Assembly: GCA_023257755.1 (NCBI GenBank)
Contig: JALRBM010000104.1
Location: 1 to 16,783 of the forward strand
Direction: 5' to 3'
DNA from: Candidatus Saccharimonadia bacterium
GTDB taxonomy: Bacteria; Patescibacteriota; Saccharimonadia; Saccharimonadales; Saccharimonadaceae
DNA: 16,783 nt
The notes beneath the pieces are model-generated. The model ran no database searches. It was not told where the DNA came from and saw only the letters and a list, made by a program, of their open reading frames with translations. Of the stretch, positions 1-6,341 are shown one piece after another. Every line of letters begins with the position of its first letter. The first letter of the stretch is position 1. The position numbers and the translations under genes are program-made.

Positions 1-297
1 ATGGCATCAGGAACCCCGGTCATCGCGTTTCGGCGAGGCTCCGTCCCGGAACTCATCGTTAATGGGATCACCGGCTATATCGTCGATAGCACCGCAGAAA
101 TGTCCGAAGCAGTAGACAAGTTAGCAAAAGTGAAGCGCCAGGATTGCCGGAGCCATGTCGAACGCAATTTTACCGTTACTAATATGGTTGATGGATACGA
201 AAGAGTGCTTAAGAATATTGTCCAGCCTCATTCGGCACCGAAACTTATCGCCGGCATGCGCCGCATCTCCGAAAAGATCGTCGACCAGCTCCGTTAG
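1..297 (+). CDS. Glycosyltransferase, C-terminal fragment (GT4-like)
   Basis: This is the last 98 codons of a retaining glycosyltransferase with a GT-B fold; the rest lies upstream of the window. The opening residues MASGTPVIAF followed by GSVPELI and NGITGYIV are the typical nucleotide-sugar-binding stretch of the GT4/GT1 superfamily, where a conserved glutamate (here in PELI) contacts the donor sugar. The ATG at position 1 is almost certainly internal, because in this family the motif usually continues from residues such as EAMASG. The enzyme would transfer a sugar to a glycan, lipid or small acceptor in the cytoplasm; the substrate cannot be read from this fragment. Its stop codon overlaps the stop of the convergent trehalase gene by four bases. 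Family confidence is high, substrate unknown. Confidence 0.85.
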   Translation: MASGTPVIAFRRGSVPELIVNGITGYIVDSTAEMSEAVDKLAKVKRQDCRSHVERNFTVTNMVDGYERVLKNIVQPHSAPKLIAGMRRISEKIVDQLR

Positions 298-1865
298 GCT
301 TCATCCTCGGCCATCAGCGCGGCAAGAACCCCATTCGTCCAGCCAAATCCGTCCTGCAAGGGATACTCGCCGCCACCGCCCAGTTTACCTGGTGCCACGA
401 CATCATACTTCTCGATCATCTTGGCCTGGTCTTTAAATACTTTAAGATTCGCCGCCACCCAGCGCTTTTTGACTTCATTTGCTAAACGATGATGGCCGTA
501 ATTGCGTAGCCCCTCGATCGTAATCCAATGAAGCGGCGCCCAACCGTTTGGCGCGTCCCACTGCTGGCCGGTTGTCAACAACGTTGCAACCAGCCCGCCT
601 TCTTTCAAAAAATCATCCTCCAAACGTTTTGCCACAGCCGCGGCCTGCTTGGTAGTCGCTATCTTGGCATATAACGGAAATACACCCGCTAGGGTAAGAT
701 GGGGCATTTGCTCGCGCTTATGAAAATTATAATCCGTAAAGAAGCCCTTTTCGTCATTCCAACAATACTCTTGAATACCCCTAACTCTTCTGTCGGCCAT
801 ACCCTGAAACTTGCTCGCAAGCAGCGGCTGATGGAGCAGCCGATACGTTTCGGCAATCGTTTCCTCCATCATGTACATCAGACAGTTCAAATCAACCGGA
901 ATAATATCCGCGGTATGAATAGTACGGATGTCACTGGGCTCCTCGAACCAGCGTGAACTGAAGTCCCAGCCCGACTCCGCAGCCGCACGTAAATGCAGAT
1001 AGAGACGATCGGGCTGACGGCTTGGCGCGCCGTTCGCCGTTTCCATGTCTTCTCGAAGTGATTCGGGGCGGGGCGTTGTCTTGTTGTCATAGTACCGATT
1101 CAGGAGAATCCCGTTAGGCATCTGGGCCACACGGGCATAAGCGTTATGTTCAGTGTCAGCAAGCGAACGGCGGCCTTTCATCCAAAAGCGATGCTCCAGC
1201 AGCATATACGGAAGGTACTCGACGAGTGTTCTTGTTCTGCCCTTGTGACGCGCCAGTAATTTAACCATCTGCGAAAAGAACGGCGGCTGACTCCGGCTAA
1301 GGAAATAGGTGCGGTTGGCCGTAGGAATAAATCCGAACTTACGGATCATATAGGCATAATTTTTCATCATCCCCTCGATCATGTCCCGCTTACCATCAAC
1401 AGCCAGCCCGAGCATAATAAAGTAACTATCCCAGTAGAATTGCTCGCTGAACCGTCCGCCTGGAACAATATACGCATGAGGGACCGCGATCAGAGAGCCC
1501 CGGTCACGGCGGTTCCTTCGCTCCAGCACCTTCCATAGTTCGTTAATATGCTGGCGGGGCGACATGGACGTATCGGTTTTATACGATGACTTGAAGTCGC
1601 TGAACTCGTAGAAGTGCCTCGTGACAAAATCGCGAAGATCAAACAAAGGGTCGTTTTTTACGACGAGGTATTCCTGTTGTATTTGCTTCATGCGACGGCG
1701 TGGTATCAAATCGACGAAGGTCTTGCCGTCCCCATAGACCCGCTTATTCTGCACATCCGCGAAAAGCTCGCCCAGTGCCTCGTCAGGACTTTTCGCAGTG
1801 GGGCGCAGGCCGCCGGTCGTTGCAACAAATGTTGATTTTAGTTTGTTTTCACCCGGTATTTTCAT
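294..1865 (-). CDS. treF: Trehalase, glycoside hydrolase family 37
   Basis: The 523-aa product should hydrolyse alpha,alpha-trehalose to two glucoses by inversion. Both family signatures are present: PGGRFSEQFYWDSY at about residues 135-148 and QWDAPNGWAP at about 435-444. By comparison with E. coli trehalase the catalytic acid is probably D301 (in GWDFSSRW) and the base E500 (in GGGGEYPLQDGFGWTNG). No signal peptide is visible, so the enzyme is probably cytoplasmic, like TreF rather than periplasmic TreA. Length is normal for the family. The start at 1865 sits about 6 nt from a predicted transcription start and has no Shine-Dalgarno, so the mRNA may be nearly leaderless. If this is an epibiont, host trehalose is a plausible substrate source, but that is inference. 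Confidence 0.93.
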   Translation of the reverse strand: MKIPGENKLKSTFVATTGGLRPTAKSPDEALGELFADVQNKRVYGDGKTFVDLIPRRRMKQIQQEYLVVKNDPLFDLRDFVTRHFYEFSDFKSSYKTDTSMSPRQHINELWKVLERRNRRDRGSLIAVPHAYIVPGGRFSEQFYWDSYFIMLGLAVDGKRDMIEGMMKNYAYMIRKFGFIPTANRTYFLSRSQPPFFSQMVKLLARHKGRTRTLVEYLPYMLLEHRFWMKGRRSLADTEHNAYARVAQMPNGILLNRYYDNKTTPRPESLREDMETANGAPSRQPDRLYLHLRAAAESGWDFSSRWFEEPSDIRTIHTADIIPVDLNCLMYMMEETIAETYRLLHQPLLASKFQGMADRRVRGIQEYCWNDEKGFFTDYNFHKREQMPHLTLAGVFPLYAKIATTKQAAAVAKRLEDDFLKEGGLVATLLTTGQQWDAPNGWAPLHWITIEGLRNYGHHRLANEVKKRWVAANLKVFKDQAKMIEKYDVVAPGKLGGGGEYPLQDGFGWTNGVLAALMAEDEA

Positions 1866-1877
1866 AGTTCTATTAAA

Positions 1878-1907
1878 AGTATAGTGTTTTTAAGGGACGG
1901 ATGTAAA
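1878..1907 (-). promoter_or_regulatory. Probable promoter of the trehalase gene
   Basis: On the minus strand there is a -35 box TTTACA (1902-1907), an 18-nt spacer and a -10 box TATACT (1878-1883); each box matches five of six consensus bases. The expected start of transcription is near 1871-1872, only about 6 nt before the ATG. The -35 box lies inside the end of the Nudix gene, so trehalase has its own promoter embedded in the upstream gene. Confidence 0.6.
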
Positions 1908-2327
1908 CCCGTGGAGGCGATTTTTCTTGCTCCATTTACAGACAAGCCTCTCGGAGCGGTGCGGGCTGGCGTTTAGCGCTTCAGGGTCTATAAACGTTAC
2001 GACATCGGCATCAGCGCCGACGCCGTATGTAAAATTCCTCGGTAGCGCTATTCGATACACAAGCCACAGCTGCCATCGCTTTTTATTTTCAACATAAAAG
2101 CTGTCTGCGCCAATCAACTGCGAAGTAAACGAATCCGTAATGAGTGTTTCCTCGTATAATTCTCGTCGAAGCGCTGCATCGATTGATTCACCATGATCAA
2201 GACCACCCCCCGGCAGACTCCACGCACTGCCCTTTTCTTTGACCACGAGAACGTGGCTGTCGCTATTTTGAATGATCGCCTTTAACGATACCCTGTACAT
2301 TGCTTCGGGATATTTACCAATTTGCAT
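1890..2327 (-). CDS. Nudix hydrolase
   Basis: The 145-aa protein is a single Nudix domain. The Nudix box runs from about G41 to I63: G-x5-E47-x7-R55-E56-L57-x-E59-E60, with threonine (T61) at the usually conserved final glycine. The glutamates of REL-x-EE bind the metal that activates water for attack on a nucleoside diphosphate linked to another group. Substrate specificity cannot be told from sequence; house-cleaning of oxidised nucleotides or nucleotide-sugar hydrolysis are both possible. The start is well supported by AAGGAGAG about 5 nt upstream. The gene has its own extended -10 promoter after typA, with a hairpin in the leader. Confidence 0.88.
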   Translation of the reverse strand: MQIGKYPEAMYRVSLKAIIQNSDSHVLVVKEKGSAWSLPGGGLDHGESIDAALRRELYEETLITDSFTSQLIGADSFYVENKKRWQLWLVYRIALPRNFTYGVGADADVVTFIDPEALNASPHRSERLVCKWSKKNRLHGFTSVP

Positions 2328-2341
2328 ATTGCTCTCCTTTT

Positions 2342-2373
2342 CTCAAAAAGAGCCATCCCTAGCCCTTTTTGAG
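2342..2373 (-). terminator. Hairpin between typA and the Nudix gene
   Basis: The minus strand reads AAAAA-GGGC-8 nt-GCTC-TTTTT inside a longer CTCAAAAAG/CTTTTTGAG inverted repeat. The core pairs fully on the minus strand with one G-U, but has an A-C mismatch if read as plus-strand RNA, so it is polarised towards minus transcription. It would end typA transcripts about 35 nt after the stop. It also lies in the leader of the Nudix mRNA, so an attenuating role is possible. Confidence 0.6.
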
Positions 2374-2396
2374 TGGAGATCACGTCGTTAAACTAA

Positions 2397-2405
2397 AGTA
2401 TATCA
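2397..2405 (-). promoter_or_regulatory. Extended -10 promoter of the Nudix gene
   Basis: The minus strand reads TGATATACT, a TGn extended -10 with TATACT, directly after the typA stop codon. No good -35 box is visible. Transcription from about 2390 would place the 2342-2373 hairpin in the Nudix leader, upstream of its ribosome-binding site. Confidence 0.5.
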
Positions 2406-4232
2406 CTATTTCTGCTTGGCTGCACGCTTTCGCTCGTTCGGATCGAGGAAGCGCTTGCGAAGGCGCAGATTTTTCGGAGTCACCTCTAGGAGTTCGTCGT
2501 CTTCAATGAAATCGATACACTGCTCGAGACTTAGTTCCGTATACGGCGTCAGTTGCACAGCGCCGTCGCTACTGCTGCTACGAATATTCGTCAGCTGTTT
2601 GGCCCGGCAGACATTGAGTTCCAAGTCTTCGTAGCGGTTATAAAGTCCGACGATCATTCCAGGGTAAACTGTCGTGCCTGGGCCAACGTACAGCTCACCA
2701 CGTGCTTCAGCGGCTTCAAGCGCATACGGAGTCGTCGTGCCGGCTTCGGTCGCAATCAAGGCGCCGTTTCGGGTTTTTTGCAGCCGTGAACCGATTGGTT
2801 GATACCCGTGAGGAAGGCTGTTCATGATTACCGTTCCCTTTGTCGCCGTCAAAAGAACGTTCCGCAGACCGATGAGTGCACGGGTCGGCAAAATATAGGT
2901 CGTGCGCATCGTGCCGGTGCTGGTTTGCTCCTGCTTACTAAGGGTCGCTCGGCGAGTACCAAGCTCTTGGCTTACCGCACCCAGAAATTCCGGCGCTACT
3001 TCGATCAAAAGTTCCTCAATCGGTTCTTTGACAACCCCGTCTTCTTCAATTGTCACTACCTGTGGCCGTCCAACTTCGAATTCATAGCCTTCGCGGCGGA
3101 GCGCCTCGATTAGGACGGATAGATGAAGTTCACCGCGACCGCTTACGACATAGCCGATGCCGTCTTCCTCTACCCGAAGGCTGACATTCGTTTCCAGTTC
3201 CTTTTTCAGACGGTCGCCAATCTGGCGGCTGGTCGTAAAGTCACCTTCTTTGCCTTTAAGAGGACTGGTGTTCGGGCCGAGGTACATACTAAGCGTAGGG
3301 GCCTCGATATCGATAACCGGCAGCGCCTCGGGGCTCTCCTTGTCGGCAATCGTCTCGCCGATATGGGCGTCCCCGATTCCGGTCAGTGCAACGATGTCAC
3401 CCGCACCCGCTTCGTCAATCTCCTCGCGGATGAGACCCCGATAGCTGAAGATCTTTTCGACACGCGCCGATACCTGCCTGCCGTCGCGCTTCATCAGCAT
3501 AACCGCCATACCCCGTTTTGCCGCGCCGCGGCTGATTCGTCCGATGGCATATTTGCCAAGAAACGAGTCGTACTGCAGCGAGGTGACGAGCAGTTGGAAC
3601 GGCTTGTCGGTTTCGACGGTTGGCGCGGGAATATCATTAATGATCGCATCGAAAATCGGCGTAAGATCTGCATGCTCCGATGGATTATCGGGCAGTTCGC
3701 TCCAGGCCTTGCCATCGCGGCCAATCGCGAAGTAAACCGGATAATGAAGCTGACTATCATCGATAGCGAGCTCCAGGAACAGATCGGCTACTTCGTCGAT
3801 AACCTCGTCAATTCTTCGTGATGGCTTGTCGATCTTGTTAACAATAACCACCGGCTTCAAGCCAAGTTCGAGCGCCTTTGAAAGCACGAATTTGGTTTGC
3901 GGCATTGGGCCTTCCTGTGCGTCCACGACCAATAAGACGCCATCCGCCATATTAAGTGTACGCTCGACTTCACCGCTAAAATCAGCGTGACCCGGCGTAT
4001 CAATAATATTGATCTTGTAGTCGCCGTGATAGATCGAGGTCTGTTTTGCCGTGATCGTAATACCGCGCTCGTGCTCCTGGTCGCCACTGTCCATAATGAG
4101 TTCTTGGCTCATCTCGGCCTGGTTATCGCGGAACGTTTTACTCTGCTTCAAAAGCCCGTCCACCATAGTTGTTTTACCATGGTCAACATGGGCAATAATT
4201 GCGATATTTCGAATGTATTTGTGGTCTGTCAT
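2406..4232 (-). CDS. typA: TypA/BipA ribosome-binding GTPase
   Basis: The 608-aa product is a full-length translational GTPase of the TypA/BipA family, related to EF-G and LepA. G motifs are clear: P-loop AHVDHGKT (14-21), RGITI (56-60), DTPGHADF (78-85) and NKID (132-135). EF-G-like beta-barrel, domain III/V and the BipA-specific C-terminal region follow, the last containing GRGELHLSVL and LTNIRSSS. In other bacteria BipA binds 70S ribosomes and helps assemble the 50S subunit at low temperature or under stress. The gene has its own extended -10 promoter, and its weak Shine-Dalgarno AAGGGA lies within a small hairpin. It is monocistronic or nearly so. Confidence is very high. Confidence 0.97.
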   Translation of the reverse strand: MTDHKYIRNIAIIAHVDHGKTTMVDGLLKQSKTFRDNQAEMSQELIMDSGDQEHERGITITAKQTSIYHGDYKINIIDTPGHADFSGEVERTLNMADGVLLVVDAQEGPMPQTKFVLSKALELGLKPVVIVNKIDKPSRRIDEVIDEVADLFLELAIDDSQLHYPVYFAIGRDGKAWSELPDNPSEHADLTPIFDAIINDIPAPTVETDKPFQLLVTSLQYDSFLGKYAIGRISRGAAKRGMAVMLMKRDGRQVSARVEKIFSYRGLIREEIDEAGAGDIVALTGIGDAHIGETIADKESPEALPVIDIEAPTLSMYLGPNTSPLKGKEGDFTTSRQIGDRLKKELETNVSLRVEEDGIGYVVSGRGELHLSVLIEALRREGYEFEVGRPQVVTIEEDGVVKEPIEELLIEVAPEFLGAVSQELGTRRATLSKQEQTSTGTMRTTYILPTRALIGLRNVLLTATKGTVIMNSLPHGYQPIGSRLQKTRNGALIATEAGTTTPYALEAAEARGELYVGPGTTVYPGMIVGLYNRYEDLELNVCRAKQLTNIRSSSSDGAVQLTPYTELSLEQCIDFIEDDELLEVTPKNLRLRKRFLDPNERKRAAKQK

Positions 4233-4240
4233 AAAAAATT

Positions 4241-4257
4241 GTCCCTTAAAAGGGGAC
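4241..4257 (-). promoter_or_regulatory. Small hairpin over the typA ribosome-binding site
   Basis: The minus strand reads GTCCC-CTTTTAA-GGGAC just before typA. The 3' arm contains the only Shine-Dalgarno-like sequence (AAGGGA, about 9 nt from the ATG). The five-bp stem could lower ribosome access in a temperature-dependent way; this is inference. Confidence 0.4.
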
Positions 4258-4269
4258 TTCCTTTACTTA

Positions 4270-4278
4270 ATTATACCA
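4270..4278 (-). promoter_or_regulatory. Extended -10 promoter of typA
   Basis: The minus strand carries TGGTATAAT, a perfect TATAAT with a TGn extension, about 38 nt before the typA start. A poor -35 candidate (TGTTAA) lies 17 nt upstream of the -10. Transcription would start near 4263, giving a leader of about 30 nt. Confidence 0.65.
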
Positions 4279-4303
4279 TAGATACTAAAAAATTAACAGG
4301 GGT

Positions 4304-4341
4304 AAAATAAGAGCCTCCTTTTACAGGACGGCTCTTATTTT
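4304..4341 (-). terminator. Rho-independent terminator after the five-helix membrane protein gene
   Basis: A perfect 12-bp stem (4304-4315 with 4330-4341) has an inner TCCT/AGGA helix and a T-rich 3' arm on the minus strand. It begins 8 nt after the stop of the gene at 4350-5459. The stem is A/T-flanked on both sides and could work in both directions. Confidence 0.8.
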
Positions 4342-4349
4342 TAGAAAAA

Positions 4350-5459
4350 CTATTGAAGCTGAAACTGCATCAATTCTTCTTCGGTCGGCATGCCTTCTTG
4401 CTCGCGTGTTGCTTCGCTATCCTCGGCGGCCTCTTCCTTTCCATAAGCAGTCAGATCAAAGCAGTGCTTACCTTTAGGGTGAGTCGACATTTGCGATGCA
4501 GACGTTAGAAAAGGAATTCCCTGAACGACTTCTTTTTGAGAAGTATCCGTCTTAAATGTCGCGCAGAGCTTATAACCTAGAGCCTTGCCCGATGAACGCG
4601 AATTAAAGAAATCTTCGCTGAAAAAACTGTTTGATTGTGGTTTTTCTTGAGCTTCCACCGCCGTAACGCTGTATTCATACGAAGCCAGGCGCCCCTTTAC
4701 TCTTGCATCCTCAATGGTTGGTTCGTTAAGCGCACCGGGAAGTTTGTTGTTTTTTGTCACATAGTCGCCTACTGCGATTGAGATAGTCTGAAGGTCGCTT
4801 GCCGTCCGGGAGTCAATCACATGATCGCGCTGACCCGCTACGGGGAAAACAACAAGAAGAACCGCGACAACTAACGTTACGATCCCGACGACCCCTGTGT
4901 ACAATGCAGATTGCGTGAGACTGTCTTTTTTAAAGTGCCACCAAAGCAGTACTGACCACACAATCGTGAGAACCGATCCAAGAACCGTTGTCCATACGTC
5001 GCTTGATGTATAGTTTGCTGTTCCCATGGCAGCATCTGTCGCGATATATACAATCGCGCCGAGAGCGCTAATAATCGTCAACGCCAAAATTGCCAAAAAG
5101 ATCGCCTGAAACGCGCCCGCGGACGAGTGATCTTCGCTGCTACGAATTTTTAAACGCATCCAGATGTGTAGCCCGGCGGTTAGCACAAGCGCAACAAGCA
5201 GATAAAGATTAAACGAGTAGATGAAGGTCGTAAAGTAGCTTACATCCGGCTTGTTCATCCAGTAGTCAAGCAGCATGTAGCCGATCATGCTGACCAGGGT
5301 CAAAAGGATGAGACCCGTGACAAGTGTGGTGACATATTTAAACAGGAAAAAACGTCCGCTAGAGGGTACCGTTTCTCTGACTGCGTTGGCCACTGGCCGC
5401 TCAACTGGCCTTGGCTCTGGCAAATCGCCCGATGCGTTTACGTTGACTACTGGATCCAC
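4350..5459 (-). CDS. Conserved membrane protein with pilin-like soluble domain
   Basis: I do not recognise a named function. The 369-aa protein has a Pro-rich hydrophilic N-terminus (1-39), five predicted membrane helices at roughly 40-64, 76-101, 116-145, 155-176 and 189-210, and a soluble C-terminus. The segment after helix 5 (DSRTASDLQTISIAVGDYV, then NNKLP) resembles the region after the hydrophobic helix in pseudopilins, where a long helix leads to an N-x-LP motif. The tail is acidic and Glu-rich. The architecture recalls DUF5671-type proteins of CPR bacteria, but I cannot confirm that. The start is GTG, chosen because GGAGG lies 7 nt upstream. The gene has its own extended -10 promoter and a strong terminator, so it is probably a single-gene unit. 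Confidence 0.75.
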   Translation of the reverse strand: MDPVVNVNASGDLPEPRPVERPVANAVRETVPSSGRFFLFKYVTTLVTGLILLTLVSMIGYMLLDYWMNKPDVSYFTTFIYSFNLYLLVALVLTAGLHIWMRLKIRSSEDHSSAGAFQAIFLAILALTIISALGAIVYIATDAAMGTANYTSSDVWTTVLGSVLTIVWSVLLWWHFKKDSLTQSALYTGVVGIVTLVVAVLLVVFPVAGQRDHVIDSRTASDLQTISIAVGDYVTKNNKLPGALNEPTIEDARVKGRLASYEYSVTAVEAQEKPQSNSFFSEDFFNSRSSGKALGYKLCATFKTDTSQKEVVQGIPFLTSASQMSTHPKGKHCFDLTAYGKEEAAEDSEATREQEGMPTEEELMQFQLQ

Positions 5460-5486
5460 GGTGTACCCTCCATTAATGATGGCTTA

Positions 5487-5495
5487 AGTATAGCA
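5487..5495 (-). promoter_or_regulatory. Extended -10 promoter of the five-helix membrane protein gene
   Basis: The minus strand reads TGCTATACT, an extended -10 with TATACT, about 28 nt before the GTG start. The -35 region (TATTTT/TTATTT) is weak. Confidence 0.5.
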
Positions 5496-5524
5496 TAAGA
5501 ACCATAGGAAAAATAACACTATTT

Positions 5525-5561
5525 AAGAAGCTCTCCGCCCTGGAAGGCAAGAGAGCTTCTT
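5525..5561 (-). terminator. Terminator after hsp20
   Basis: A perfect 11-bp inverted repeat AAGAAGCTCTC/GAGAGCTTCTT with a 15-nt loop starts about 20 nt after the hsp20 stop. The arm ends in CTTCTT but the following T-tract is short. Confidence 0.65.
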
Positions 5562-5581
5562 TGTGAATAGCCGCCCTGGGT

Positions 5582-6022
5582 TTACTTTGTTTTCTTATCC
5601 AGATCGGTTTGAATTTGAATGCGCTTTGGCTCGGGCAATTGAGCAAGTGGCACGCTCACGCGCAGGATCCCATTTTCCAGGTGGGCACTGATGGATTCGC
5701 CATCAGCCCTGTCAGGTAAGGCAATGCGGCGGTAAAAGCTGCTCGAACTCTCCCGCACAACATACTTCTTGCTCTTATCCTCTTCCCTTTCATGCCGTTC
5801 AGCCTGGATAACCAGTGCATCGTTATCGACATGCACATCGATATCCTCCTGCTTAAAGTTCGGCAGGTGGGCTTCGACGACTAATTCCTTGTCGTCTTTT
5901 GTAAATACATCCGTAGTAGGAATAGTCACGGCCTTCATTGGCGTCGGCCAATCATCCCCGAAAAACTTGCGCTGAAGCGCATTCAGTTCCGCAAATGGGT
6001 CAAAACGTGTTACTGCTGTCAT
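5582..6022 (-). CDS. Hsp20/alpha-crystallin small heat-shock protein
   Basis: The 146-aa protein is an ATP-independent holdase that binds unfolding proteins during heat stress. It has a short N-terminal arm (FDPFAELNALQRKFF), an alpha-crystallin domain at about 35-128, the conserved A-x-x-x-N-G-I-L motif (AHLENGIL, 113-120), and a C-terminal I-x-I motif (IQI, 135-137) used for oligomer assembly. The start is supported by the strong Shine-Dalgarno AAGGAGG about 7 nt upstream. The gene is preceded by a perfect CIRCE operator, so control by the HrcA repressor is expected, and is followed by its own terminator. Confidence in the family is very high. Confidence 0.96.
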   Translation of the reverse strand: MTAVTRFDPFAELNALQRKFFGDDWPTPMKAVTIPTTDVFTKDDKELVVEAHLPNFKQEDIDVHVDNDALVIQAERHEREEDKSKKYVVRESSSSFYRRIALPDRADGESISAHLENGILRVSVPLAQLPEPKRIQIQTDLDKKTK

Positions 6023-6084
6023 ATATTCCTCCTTTCGTATCTAATATAGTTACTTTGAAGAAGCTTATGACTGCTTCCCTATTT

Positions 6085-6114
6085 ATCATTAGCAAACTGG
6101 CACTCTCCTGTCAA
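6085..6114 (-). promoter_or_regulatory. Probable hsp20 promoter overlapping CIRCE
   Basis: On the minus strand a perfect -35 TTGACA (6109-6114) lies in the spacer of the CIRCE element. It is followed 18 nt later by AATGAT (6085-6090), a four-of-six -10. Transcription would begin near 6078, giving a leader of about 55 nt. A repressor on the operator would then cover the -35 box. An alternative -10 (TATATT, 6043-6048) is closer to the gene but lacks a -35. Confidence 0.5.
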
Positions 6115-6131
6115 GAGTGCCAGTTTGCTAA
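6089..6131 (-). promoter_or_regulatory. CIRCE operator (HrcA binding site), extended
   Basis: The core is CTGGCACTC-N9-GAGTGCCAG, matching the CIRCE form TTAGCACTC-N9-GAGTGCTAA at seven of nine bases per arm and having the exact 9-nt spacer. The symmetry continues outward so that the arms are a perfect 17 bp (6089-6105 and 6115-6131). It sits upstream of hsp20, and HrcA is the known ligand of this element. The hrcA gene is not in the window. Confidence 0.9.
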
Positions 6132-6138
6132 TCTACAG

Positions 6139-6170
6139 AAACAAAAACACCGGCTCTTCACCGATATTCC
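6139..6170 (-). terminator. Terminator downstream of the hammerhead ribozyme
   Basis: On the minus strand, GGAATATCGG pairs with CCGGTGTTTTT around a 7-nt loop (6154-6160), using several G-U pairs. The 3' side runs into TTTTTGTTT. It lies 12 nt after the ribozyme and just before the hsp20 CIRCE, where the transcript of the 6342-7184 gene would need to stop. Confidence 0.55.
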
Positions 6171-6181
6171 TAACTCTTAGT

Positions 6182-6232
6182 CGCTTTTCGTCCTTTTGGA
6201 CTCATCAGCGTAAGCACACACCTACGGAAGCG
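6182..6232 (-). ncRNA. Hammerhead ribozyme, type III (stem III open)
   Basis: On the minus strand all parts of a hammerhead are present in order. Stem III 5' strand CGCUU (6232-6228); cleavage nucleotide C17 (6227) in a UUC triplet; stem I CGUAGG (6226-6221), loop UGUGUG, CUUACG (6214-6209), six pairs with one G-U; invariant CUGAUGA (6208-6202); stem II GUCC-AAAA-GGAC (6201-6190); invariant GAA (6189-6187); then A15.1 with stem III 3' strand AAGCG (6186-6182). Predicted self-cleavage is between 6227 and 6226. Stems I and II are looped, so stem III is the open one. It lies in the 3' untranslated region of the GC-rich gene, 110 nt past its stop. Stem III is short (5 bp, then a 2x2 mismatch and two more pairs), which may limit activity. 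The core match is too complete to be chance. Confidence 0.88.
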
Positions 6233-6236
6233 GGTA

Positions 6237-6251
6237 GACAAGCAGATGAAT
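6237..6251 (+). repeat. 15-bp inverted repeat, left copy
   Basis: GACAAGCAGATGAAT on the plus strand is repeated exactly in inverted orientation at 7308-7322. It begins four bases after the end of the hammerhead stem III strand. The pair encloses the GC-rich gene and both of its flanking hairpins. Confidence 0.85.
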
Positions 6252-6273
6252 ACAGACAGAGACTGACGCACCC

Positions 6274-6311
6274 AGCGGGCGCGACATCTATGTAAGCATG
6301 TCGCGCCCGCT
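6274..6311 (-). terminator. GC-rich hairpin after the foreign gene
   Basis: A perfect 14-bp stem AGCGGGCGCGACAT/ATGTCGCGCCCGCT encloses a 10-nt loop, 31 nt after the stop of the GC-rich gene. It lacks a T-tract, which fits the terminators or 3' stabilising hairpins of high-GC Actinobacteria. It may be an ancestral terminator that came with the gene. Confidence 0.6.
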
Positions 6312-6341
6312 TCGACGCGGCTGGCGATCCGTGCGGGATCG

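Noticed and set aside
3480..3500. Second hammerhead-like CTGATGA on the minus strand within typA
   Set aside because: It is part of the codons for a conserved protein segment and lacks stem II and the GAA element.
3123..3821. A 232-codon plus-strand frame within typA
   Set aside because: It lies wholly antisense to a highly conserved gene and has no recognisable domain.
6160..6190. Integron attC site near GTTAGGA
   Set aside because: The core GTTRRRY does not match at the last base and no paired R'/L' boxes or integrase gene are present.
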